Source of the DNA: Berberis thunbergii
Taxonomy: Eukaryota; Streptophyta; Magnoliopsida; Ranunculales; Berberidaceae
Direction of reading: 5' to 3'
Assembly (NCBI GenBank): GCA_003290165.1
Contig: QNQO01001835.1
Span: 124,001-188,000 of the forward strand
DNA length: 64,000 bases
The notes beneath the pieces were generated by a model. That model did no database searches. It saw only the letters and a list, made by a program, of their open reading frames with translations, and was not told where the DNA came from. The first letter of the stretch is position 1, and each line of letters begins with the position of its first letter. This document shows, piece by piece, positions 55,534 to 64,000 of this stretch. A program made the position numbers and the translations under genes.

Positions 55534-55693
55534 ATTAGCCAAGCTCGAAAATATATAGCAAAAATTGAAGGGAAAACAAAAATCAAGTCAAATAAAAGCT
55601 TTCGACATCGTTAGTTTCCATAAAAATATTGTCTTAATGAAGAGAAAAATTGTTATCTAAACATTTTCTAACAGAGACGGCAAATATTGGCTT

Positions 55694-56397
55694 TAAGGGT
55701 GGTACCAAGACGGGATGGACCTCATTTCTTTCCCATTCTGTTCGAAATCAGGACGAAATCAAAATGGGATGAACTTCATCCTAACCTTGTCCCGTTCCAA
55801 ACGGGTTTGGGATGGGACGGGATGAGCATATACTAAATAATCATCCTCCAATGAAGAATAACAAAAAATTTTATCTCGCTCACACCAATAGTGCCTAATT
55901 TATGTACATATTAAATATCATATAAAATTTATGGTCCAATGAACTTACAATTTAACAAAAAAAAAAAAATTGTAGTGTTTTATGTTAAGCATCCTCTATG
56001 TGATACAAGAATAATTGTCCTATAACTAATCTAAATTGTTAAAAAAAAAAAAAAAAAACCCATAAATTTTCATGAGTTCTATTTGACCTAAACATTCAAA
56101 TTCAAACTAAAATTTCTATCTAAACAAAAAGTACAAAATCAATCAAGTTTTCAAATAGTAGATGTTTTGATTTGATTTCAACACATCTTAATCTTTTCTT
56201 TAGAAGAGTAGTTGATTAAAATTAATAATAATAAATATTAAATAAATAAGTTCAGGACGGGATAGGCGGGATTGAAAATCTTATCTCGATCCTATCACAC
56301 TCTAGATCGAAACGGGACGGGATCGGGATGGGTTCGATCAATCCCAAAAGGAGTCCAATAATATCGGGACGGGATCCGAATAAGATGCCCGCCCCTA
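55694..56397. mobile_element. hAT-type non-autonomous element (704 bp), GGGACGGGAT iterons
   Basis: TIRs TAAGGGTGGTACC and (reversed) TAGGGGCGGGCATC; near-perfect 8-bp duplication ATTGGCTT / ATTGGCAT (55,686-55,693; 56,398-56,405). Subterminal GGGATGGGACGGGAT arrays resemble those of the element at 35,589. Confidence 0.8.
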
Positions 56398-56405
56398 ATT
56401 GGCAT

Positions 56406-57004
56406 AGATAAAACAAGCCATAATTTTTCTTTTTGCAAGAGTTTATTTCTTCATCAAATATAATAATGTTGTTCCGACCAAATTCTAGCTTCAATGAAAT
56501 AGGGTCCTCACTTTTGTTTAAATGTTTTACGAGCAAATTTTATTTGAATATGCTGCAAATAGTTTACGAAAACCTAGTATTGACATTTCCCCAGTTTCTT
56601 GAGCTCATGGTATAATCAAAGACCAGATAAAGACTACACGATTAGCCTTATGTTATCTGTCGTCCTCGAAGATGTTATACTAAAGGCAATTATACAAGAA
56701 GAAATGGGAGGTAGAATCACTTGAACAATTTGCTAGTAGGAAAATGTAAAAAACCCTGTATTAATATATTTCCAATTGAAAATGCAATATGACTAAGAGG
56801 AAATGTGAGGTAGACAATCTGCGCAATCTGAATTTACATTTCAAGATTTTTTTTTCCTTGACCACCCTTTCATCCTTCATGGAAAAAATAAATTAATTAA
56901 TAAGTTCCCGAAGTCTTCAAAACAAAATTTGATAACCTACAAGTAGAACCCAAAATAGCAGCAAAAACCAAAATTTCCTAAAAGCTCTGCTTTCAAACTC
57001 AAGC
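56406..57004 (-). other. C3H-1 3' UTR and spacer
   Basis: AT-rich sequence beyond the C3H-1 stop. No other gene seen. Confidence 0.5.
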
Positions 57005-60000
57005 TCAGTTATCCGCTTTGCTTGGAGAACTACAAAAAAGTGGAAGATCGTCAATCCAATCAGCATAGATGCGGCTTATCTTTTCAGGTCCTTTCCATTG
57101 CGATAAGAACTTCTTACTTAGAGACTGCTGCTTAGAAGAAGCTGGTTTGGCTGTCTCACTTGGACCTATAACACTGCTAGAATTGGGAAGAGGTCTGGAT
57201 TGAGCTGTGTTTGCATTTGCCGTCTCTGCTTCATTCTGGCCCCCGAACTTCTGCAGCTCTGTGATCAAATAAAACAAACATAATCGCTAATCAAAATAGC
57301 ATCCAAAGAAAACTTTTGAGCTCAAGAACATTGTTGTTCAAACACATTTCTCTTGTTCAGTTAATGCCTGCCTAATATTAGCTGGGAAGAAGTTACATTT
57401 TCCGATTGTTTTACTGATCAGTTTATAGCAGATATGATGACATACAAAGGCAATCCATTAAAAAATTACTCGAGACCACTTCAATAAATAATAATATCAG
57501 CAGTTAAAGCATCCACAGTAACCAACATTTAGGCGGTGCGTGTGCATATTTGCACACTAAACCACCCCAGTAAGCCCAAAAAACATATCAAATGCGCATA
57601 TTGTTGTTAGTGGAGTGTCAAATTTGACACTGCTAACAAAGTGTGTATCACGACTGTGCTATCTAAGACAGCACGGGTAAATTATGACCGCACCAAACAG
57701 AAAAGGGGAGAGAAGAGGGATTGGCGTGAATTTAATGTCATACTTTTCTGCGCTATTTGAGACTGCACGGCCCCATCTGAGATAACGCGGAAAGATTTAC
57801 CACTGTGGGTCAAAAAAATTTGCACCCCTGGTTGGGTCTGTAAAATTTTCTTTAAAATGCAAAAATACCCCTACTTACTGTGGATGTTCTTAGATACTAA
57901 TACTATGTGCATGCAATTTGTTCAACACAACTTCTATAGAAATTTTACACTTACAGTCATACTCATGGACAAAGGTTGTCGGATGCGCAAAAATATTAGT
58001 ACATAGTCCATCAGACAGGAGAAATTTTCGTTTTTCAAAATACTGACAACATCCCAACACAATAAATAATAATAATAAATAATATAACAATAACAACTAT
58101 AATAATTTAAAATAAAACAGAACATACTCATCACGTCATAAGAGTCTATTTACAAGTGAGACCTAAAAAGAAAAAGTAAACATGTGTTTCTGTTAGAAAG
58201 ACAAAATTCTCGCAAGTTCTTCCAGCCAAGCACTTTGGACTCCTTTAGAAAATATTCTACCAGCCAATCACTTAAGACATACTACTTCGGTGAAACAAAC
58301 ACTATCACTTAAAATTAAACAAATCACCATGTAGTAACAGATGGAGGAATATCGTCATGGAGGAGCTTCCTCAGGTGTGAACGAAAAAATTAAAAAAAAA
58401 AATTATGTGATGGGATCCAACTTCCAAGTTACCATAAAAGTTCTTTAAAGCTTAGGCTAGATTTGGACTTTCAAAAAGTTTTTCTATTTTTTCTGAACTC
58501 TAAATGAAACTAATCATTGAAATACTGATGGCGCATGATACACCGGGCAATAATAAAAGCTTATACGACACGCTCTCTTTCACCAAAATCATAACCTACA
58601 TCCACAATTCCACATAAACCGCCAGTATTTAATTGAAAAAAAAGAGGAGAAATATTGCAACATATCACCCACATTAAGAATGCTAAACAAAACTACACGT
58701 CCAACTAATATCCAAAAACCGCAGCACTTAAGCATATCACCAACATTAAATGATAATTTATTCTCACCCATCAACATATCAAAAATCTGAAATAAGTAAA
58801 AATTTATAAGCTCCAATTTAAAAAAAAAAAGATCTCTATTGTGGTGCTAACTCGCCGATCCCCTAACTACGGCTATAGTGCCACAGAACTCTCATATCTT
58901 CCATATCACTTTCCTATCCTCCATAACATGTGCAGGGTAAAATGTACTGTTCCTTCCCTTCCAAAAAATACCATCAAAGAACATAGGGTAAGACACTCCA
59001 TTTCACTTTACAAGCACCCCTCAGGATAGCATCACACTTCAACTCTCAAACAAGGTACATTTACTACTATGCTAATTACCTGCAGGACAGGGGTTGTGCC
59101 ACTTGATATATGGTGCAGCTGAGGCACCCTAACAGACCACAACCTGAACCTTTTCCTATATGACCCAATCATTTTTATCAGGCACTTGATTCTAAAAATA
59201 ACTGAAAATTTTAGAACTACAAGTTATGTTCTAAAAATCTACCCAGGATCAGCCTAGTTTGTGATTTAGGGCCATCCAACCTGGGAGTTTTTAATATACT
59301 CATTAGGTGAAACCTAATAAGTTCTTCTCACTGATGATAAGAAAGATGTGGACCAAAAGGAGAATCAAGTTGGATTTGGTACTTCTTTACCACACATATC
59401 TCTAAAAGCACCAAGCCACCACCCACCAGCTTGTGATCCTGTCCTGTTTTCTCATTGCTGGAACCCAGTGCATTTCAGACCAAGAATATTTAAACTTCCA
59501 CGATGTACTTTTAGAGTATAAAAATTCATGTCGTAACTTGTCTAGATCTAAAATCATGATATATCTTCGGATGTAGCTCAATAAATACACCCATGTAAGA
59601 TATGTCATATCATGAATACTGAATATCGTATCTGTATCAACATGATACACCGATATTGATAAAGGCTGGCATTGAATAATTTTAATTTTTTTTTGGTAAG
59701 CACAATGATCATATATTGTATATGCATATGAAACACAACTAAAAAACCATAAAAAACTGTCAAATCAGTTTCATGATGTTAAGAGTTATGTTGACATTTT
59801 CACTAATAAAGTTTAAAATGTAATCCTAAACTCAACAACCTTACTTTTTAATTTACTCCTTTTAAGGTTTTTTTTCCCAGAATGTATAAGCAAATTCAGT
59901 TTTCACATGCAAAATACAGTTAATCATTTAAATCTTTTTATTATGGGAAACGGGTTTAAACTCAAGGTATTTGATGATACAGGCAACAGCCTTTGTCTTG

Positions 60001-61118
60001 ATTTGGAATCAGTTTCCAATTCACATCTAACTATCCACTAACTACAGAGCTCATCATCCATGTATGGAAATGGTCGAATACATCTCAGTAAGATGATTCA
60101 TAAGATAATTTTCTCATTCCCAGACAAAACACAATCATCATAAATACCATAACTTAACTAATCAACACACAGACTGTCCCTTATATAACACTTCATGTCC
60201 CTTCTTATTTGAACTATCAGTGATTCATAGTCAATGTCATTTTAGATAATATGATGCATACCATATTTAACGTAACAGTAAAAGATATCATCACAACCAA
60301 CCAAAATAACAGAAAAATTGTTAAATGACACAAAAACTGAAAACAAAACTATGTAATGTATTTTGGAGAATACCTGTTAGACCATGAGCAAAGTGGCATT
60401 TTTCACCAAATGGACAGTTACCAGTAGTCTCCCACTTATTGCAGATCCTTGTCTTCCAAAAAAGGGGCTTTGGATTCACCCGAATAGAATCAACACTAGA
60501 ACCCACCATGTCTGTTTGATCAGACACACTTCCATTATCAAATGGAGATCCTGTAGTCCCAACACTAATCACTGAACTCTCCCTATACCTCCCCGGGTCA
60601 TCCCGGAACTTCGCCGGGTCTTCATGTAGAAAATTACATCTTTCCCCATAAGGACACTCTTCCCCACTACAAAACTTCTTACAAAGCTTCATCCTACTGA
60701 TTATTTTCTGATCCTCTTCCCAATTCCCTATCCGATCATCCCCATGGGTAGCAACAATCTCCTGCCAATTAGGTGGAGGCATCCGCATATCATCAATCCC
60801 ATGTGCAAAATTACAATTACTCCCATAAGGGCAAGTCCCCGCCTTGAATTTCGCACAAATACGCGTCTTAAAGAAGATCTTGCCTATCCCTCTGGGGGTT
60901 GGAGGATTTGGAGTGGGCATTCGTAGCGTATTTGGAACAGAGTTGGAAGGGGTGTCCTCAAAGTTTCTCGGCTTCTTGAAGGGCGGATAATCGTCATGGG
61001 AATCAATCATCTCTTGTTCATTGTCTGTTTGGGTATCAGGCCAGATTGTAATACAATCACTACTGGGTGCAAATGGTGGTGGGGTCAAGAACTGAGGTGG
61101 CAGAGCAGGAGCACTCAT
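57005..61118 (-). CDS. C3H-1: three-finger CCCH zinc-finger protein (332 aa)
   Basis: Coding exons 61,118-60,374 and 57,258-57,005, joined in phase 1 through a 3,115-bp GT-AG intron (CTAACAG|GTATTC ... GATCACAG|AG), at the same position as in C3H-2. Fingers: C88-H106 (C-x7-C-x5-C-x3-H), C146-H165 and C226-H245 (C-x8-C-x5-C-x3-H). The N-terminus is proline-rich (PALPPQFLTPPPF); the interfinger block is DDMRMPPPNWQEIVATHGDD. The last exon has KISRIYADWIDDLPL. Frames are clean and all finger ligands are present, so this is probably the least altered member of the array. Likely an RNA-binding or regulatory CCCH protein of the C3H12/C3H39 type; its target is unknown. Confidence 0.92.
57509..57892. 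mobile_element. MITE in the C3H-1 intron
   Basis: The left end GCATCCACAGTAACC and the right end TTACTGTGGATGT are inverted, about 385 bp apart, with several internal GC-type inverted fragments (CTGTGCTATCT, GCGCTATTTGAGACTGCACG). Target duplication not clear; perhaps MULE or hAT. Confidence 0.55.
57893..60373 (-). other. rest of the C3H-1 large intron
   Basis: AT-rich intron. The short open frames on either strand show no domain. Nothing else supported. Confidence 0.6.
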
Positions 61119-61780
61119 ATTGATAGTTTGTACACTTTCACAGCACTTCTGTTCTCAATCACATATGTAGAGTAAACCCAAAATCAATGAAATTTCACAA
61201 AACCCAGATGAATATCTGAACAAATAACACTAATGGTAATAGAATCTCAACAAACCCATATACAAATTCAAGCAGAAAACAACTATATGTACCAAATTTC
61301 AGTAAATCCAAACCAAAATTTAAGCCAATAACAAAAACAACCAGTGAATATCACAAATCCCAAAGCACTGATTGAAATGGAAAATGAAGAAAACAAAAGT
61401 ACCCCAGTTGAGGATTTGGTCTACTTCTCTGAAAATGGGTGAAAACCCATTAATGGAATGAACTGAACTTCATTTCTAAAGAACCCCACCATGAAATTCT
61501 AATCATAAGAAGGTGAAGGCTACCATCTACCATAGAACATATCATACAGAATGAAAGGCAGTTAAGGGAGAAGAAGAAGAAGAAGAAAGGCTGCAAAACC
61601 CTAAACCCTAATCATACTTATAGTAGAAATAAAAATGGGGTTAAAGCCTTTAACATGATTTGTTAACTTCTTACCTTGAGTGGCTTTTGAGAGTCACAGT
61701 AAATTAAGAAACCAAAACCCTAGCAAAAAAAGCTCCGTATATCCAATCACATAAACTAGAGAAGAGGGACTGTTAATTAG
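61119..61780 (-). promoter_or_regulatory. C3H-1 leader, 5' UTR intron and promoter area
   Basis: The donor CACTCAAG|GTAAGAAG at 61,675/61,674 and an acceptor-like GAGAACAG near 61,150 define a leader intron of about 0.5 kb, paralleling C3H-2. A (CTT)n run lies at 61,571-61,588 on the minus strand. The transcription start is not fixed. Confidence 0.55.
61596..61611. promoter_or_regulatory. telo-box (double)
   Basis: AAACCCTAAACCCTAA, two plant telomere-type repeats, lies in the predicted C3H-1 leader intron. Telo-boxes are common near the 5' ends of plant growth- and translation-related genes; a role here is an inference. Confidence 0.6.
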
Positions 61781-61983
61781 ATGACAATGACTAATTTGTC
61801 CTTGATTTGGTTTACTAATTTCGGGATTAGTTATTAAGTCCAGCGTGAAATCTGCCATAAATCTTGATTAGAGTTGTGATGGGCTGGGCCTTAACTGACT
61901 GAGCCCAACTAAAGTCCAGTGTGATGAAGTTGATAAACTATTTTGGGTTGGGGTTATTCATGTTCAAATTGCACCCTTCATAG
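61781..61983. other. spacer
   Basis: Short intergenic stretch without recognised features, ending at the Pack-MULE target site. Confidence 0.5.
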
Positions 61984-61992
61984 AATCACAAT

Positions 61993-63085
61993 GAGAAATT
62001 CTAGCTGGCCCGTCCCATGGGACGGACCCTCCCAGGCACGTGCCTTTGGGAGGGTGTCACGCACGTGGAGGAGGAGAAACCCACTCTTCTTCAGTTCTTC
62101 ACTTCAGTCTGCTTCATCGACTCCTTAGCAATTTCCAATCTTCCCCATCTTCGCTTCTGGCCTCCCTCGATATCCAGCCATCACAATTTCCACTACCATC
62201 TTATCCATCCTTAACTATACTGGATTGACAATTGTTGGGTACACAGCTGTTGCTCTAGCTCTTGTTTCTCTTTGCCCATTTCTCCTTATGGCTCTGATTT
62301 TGATCCCTAGAATTCATCCTGTAAGATGGATTAGTTTGGGTCAGAAAGGGGTGAAGAAGGATTGGAATCTCTACTTCAATACCCTGTTTTGGAATTTGAA
62401 TTTCTGGGATAATGCAAGCACTCTAGCTGGTGAGGTTGATAGACCCCAGACAACTTTCCCAAAAGCTTTGTTTCAGCAGGGATTCTAACATGTCTGGGCT
62501 ACTTGATTCCTCTGCTCTCAATCACTGGGTCTCTAGCTCTTGAACAGAACAGGTGGGGTGATGGGTTTTTGGCTGATGCGGCTGGATTGATTGCAGGAAA
62601 ATGGTTGAAATTTTGGGTGGAGATTGGTTCTGTTCTATCTGCAATTGGACTGTTTGAAGCTCAACTGAGTTCTAGTTCATTTCAGTTACTGGGTATGGCT
62701 GATTTGGGGTTCTTGCCTAAAGTTTTCGCTTCGAGATCAACTTGGTTCAACACTCCATGGTTGGGGATTTCGCTTTCAAGTTTGATCACTCTTGCAGTGT
62801 CTTTCATGGACTTTACAAGTATAATCTCTTCCGCGAATTTCTTGTACAGTTTAGGGATGTTGCTGGAGCTTGCTTCATTCTTGTGGTTGAGAAAGAAGTA
62901 CCCACTGTTGAAGAGGCCTTACAAGGTGCCATTGGGGATGCCAGGACTCCCTCAAATCGACGAAAATTCTAGGTGAGGAGGAGAGGATTCGAAGGTGGTT
63001 GAAAAATTCTCTAAGGGTTTCTCGCTGCTTCTCCTCAACCCAAAGTGAAGGACGGGCTGTGAGGACGGGCCAGCTAGAATTTCTC
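61993..63085 (+). mobile_element. Pack-MULE-like element carrying a transporter gene fragment
   Basis: A perfect 23-bp terminal inverted repeat (61,993-62,015 and 63,063-63,085; it begins GAGAAATTCTAGCTGG) is flanked by a perfect 9-bp target duplication AATCACAAT (61,984-61,992; 63,086-63,094). Nine-bp duplications are the mark of Mutator-like elements. There is no transposase; the interior is part of a host transporter gene, so it is a Pack-MULE or short-TIR MULE. Length 1,093 bp. Confidence 0.88.
62129..62976 (+). pseudogene. captured polyamine/amino-acid transporter (PUT/LAT-type APC family) fragment
   Basis: The frame from 62,129 reads [66 protein letters not shown] and FPKALF. A one-base deletion near 62,485 shifts it, after which [77 protein letters not shown] and RRPYKVPL-like residues follow to TGA at 62,974. 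This covers the middle to late membrane segments of the plant polyamine uptake/LAT branch. The N-terminal segments and normal C-terminus are absent; TAG at 62,126 precedes the frame. Non-functional as a transporter. Confidence 0.85.
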
Positions 63086-63094
63086 AATCACAAT

Positions 63095-63337
63095 TGTTCT
63101 GTCGAATGAAGTCTTCGAAACTGTCGATCCGTATAGTTCTCAGTTACCGCAAATTGTTCCTCGATGCGTACTTGAATTAGGTTTGACATGTGAAACACAA
63201 CACAAAGATACTATTCAAAAGATCATAGTTTTACAAAGAGAGAGAGAGTTGAGAGAGGTCTCTCGCAAAATCAACAATGCAGGTAGTTATTTATGTATAA
63301 ACTTTTATTGAAATTAACTATTTTCTTTGTAATTGAT
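63095..63337. other. spacer
   Basis: No gene seen. Contains a short GA run near 63,239. Confidence 0.5.
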
Positions 63338-63655
63338 TTTTTTTTTTTTTTTTTTTTTTGAAAAGAGAGCGGGGTTGTTTAGGATTCCCAAACCTAAAAT
63401 AAAAAGAGGTTACAATATCAGATTCTCAAATATATCTTCCCTATCCTATTTTTATATACAATTTTTTTTTTCAAATCCTCCCCAAACGAGTTGGGAATAA
63501 TTTTCACAAATTCTGTGCTAGGATATTAACTTGCCAAGTGGTCCGCTTTATTTGTCACCCTGAGTCGTGTTGAATCTTGTACTCTTTCAATAACATCAGC
63601 TTACGCTTGATCCTTCTGATGATGTCTCTAAGATCCCAGGTTAATGCCCTATTAT
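63338..63655 (-). mobile_element. LINE 3' end, 5'-truncated
   Basis: On the minus strand the end of an L1-type RNase H (RVTNKADHLAS) is followed by a 3' UTR (TTTTAGGTTTGGGAATCC) and an A-tail (the T-run at 63,340-63,359 on the plus strand). Short, 5'-truncated LINE copies are typical of failed reverse transcription. Confidence 0.6.
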
Positions 63656-63789
63656 TGATTATCTTAGTTTAACTAATTAATTTCAAGCTTTGAAATTCTG
63701 TGGATTGTACAAGTTTTTTTTAGGGATTGAGAATGGGGAGTAGAAGGCGACGACTACCTCGCATCACCATATTCTCTTTTTCACACCAT

Positions 63790-64000
63790 TTTTGAGGGTT
63801 TTTTTTTTTTTTTACTTTCTCACACCACTTATATAAACAAAAATCATCAATTTTTTCTCCTCACCATTCAAATCGACAATAGTTCCTCCCATCTCCCCTC
63901 CAATTTGAAATCTCCTCTTCCAAATCTCTTCAAATCTCTCTCCATTCAAATCGCTTGCAAATTTCCTCCCTCTCTCTCGAAAACTCTCAAAACCCCTTCA
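63790..64000 (+). promoter_or_regulatory. core promoter and leader of a gene beyond the window
   Basis: TATATAAAC at 63,830-63,838 is followed about 30 bp on by a CT-rich, ATG-free leader (CTCCTCACC...CCTCCCTCTCTCTCG) running to the window end. This is the usual layout of a plant TATA promoter. The coding sequence lies outside the window. Confidence 0.5.

Noticed and set aside
55035..55586. Several overlapping open frames on both strands
   Set aside because: They are products of the GC-rich palindromes, which lack stops on both strands, and share no known domain.

Overview
The window is nuclear DNA from a flowering plant, probably a eudicot. It is AT-rich, its genes have GT-AG introns, and it is full of plant-type transposons: an L1-type LINE with an RNase H domain, Ty1/copia and Ty3/gypsy elements primed by initiator tRNA-Met, hAT and CACTA MITEs, tRNA-derived SINEs and a Pack-MULE. 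I see no bacterial, viral or organellar genes, and I cannot name the species.

The backbone is an old tandem array of CCCH zinc-finger genes, all on the minus strand. C3H-1 (61,118-57,005) and C3H-2 (53,757-51,991) look intact. Each encodes three CCCH fingers in a long first coding exon and a short tail ending in an IY-G/A-DWID motif in a second exon. C3H-3 (48,329-44,264) is a paralogue whose fingers are all gone, yet it can still be spliced into an open 137-codon frame. Decayed pieces of further copies lie at about 51.1 kb, 42.8 kb, 30 kb, 40.3 kb, 14.4 kb, 12.3 kb and 2.0 kb. At least two of the duplications copied a unit holding a C3H-1-like exon 2 relic next to a C3H-2-like gene.

Layout from left to right: 0-2 kb, CACTA/Ptta-type transposase relic plus a C3H promoter relic; 2.9-4.3 kb, SINE and MITE; 4.3-11.6 kb, a full-length but mutated LINE with a 15-bp target duplication; 11.6-16.1 kb, remains of C3H-5 pierced by MITEs; 16.7-20.9 kb, nested LTR remnants with long inverted arms; 22.2-27.3 kb, a Ty3/gypsy element (CRM-like features) with 328-bp LTRs; 29.4-39.7 kb and 40.4-45.5 kb, two copies of a segmental duplication. 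The first copy took in a plus-strand copia, a minus-strand copia carrying a hAT element, and a SINE; the second took in a different SINE. The two copies act as empty sites for each other. Then come 44.3-50.2 kb C3H-3, 52.0-55.2 kb C3H-2, 55.2-55.5 kb two GC-rich palindromes directly upstream of C3H-2, 55.7-56.4 kb a hAT element, 57.0-61.7 kb C3H-1, 62.0-63.1 kb a Pack-MULE carrying part of a polyamine/amino-acid transporter gene, 63.3-63.7 kb a LINE tail, and at the right edge a TATA box with a CT-rich leader for a plus-strand gene that starts outside the window.

Functionally, only C3H-1 and C3H-2 (putative RNA-binding or regulatory proteins), possibly C3H-3, and the gene at the right edge look like host genes. 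The rest is mobile DNA or decay. All coordinates and splice junctions were read by eye; no database search was run.
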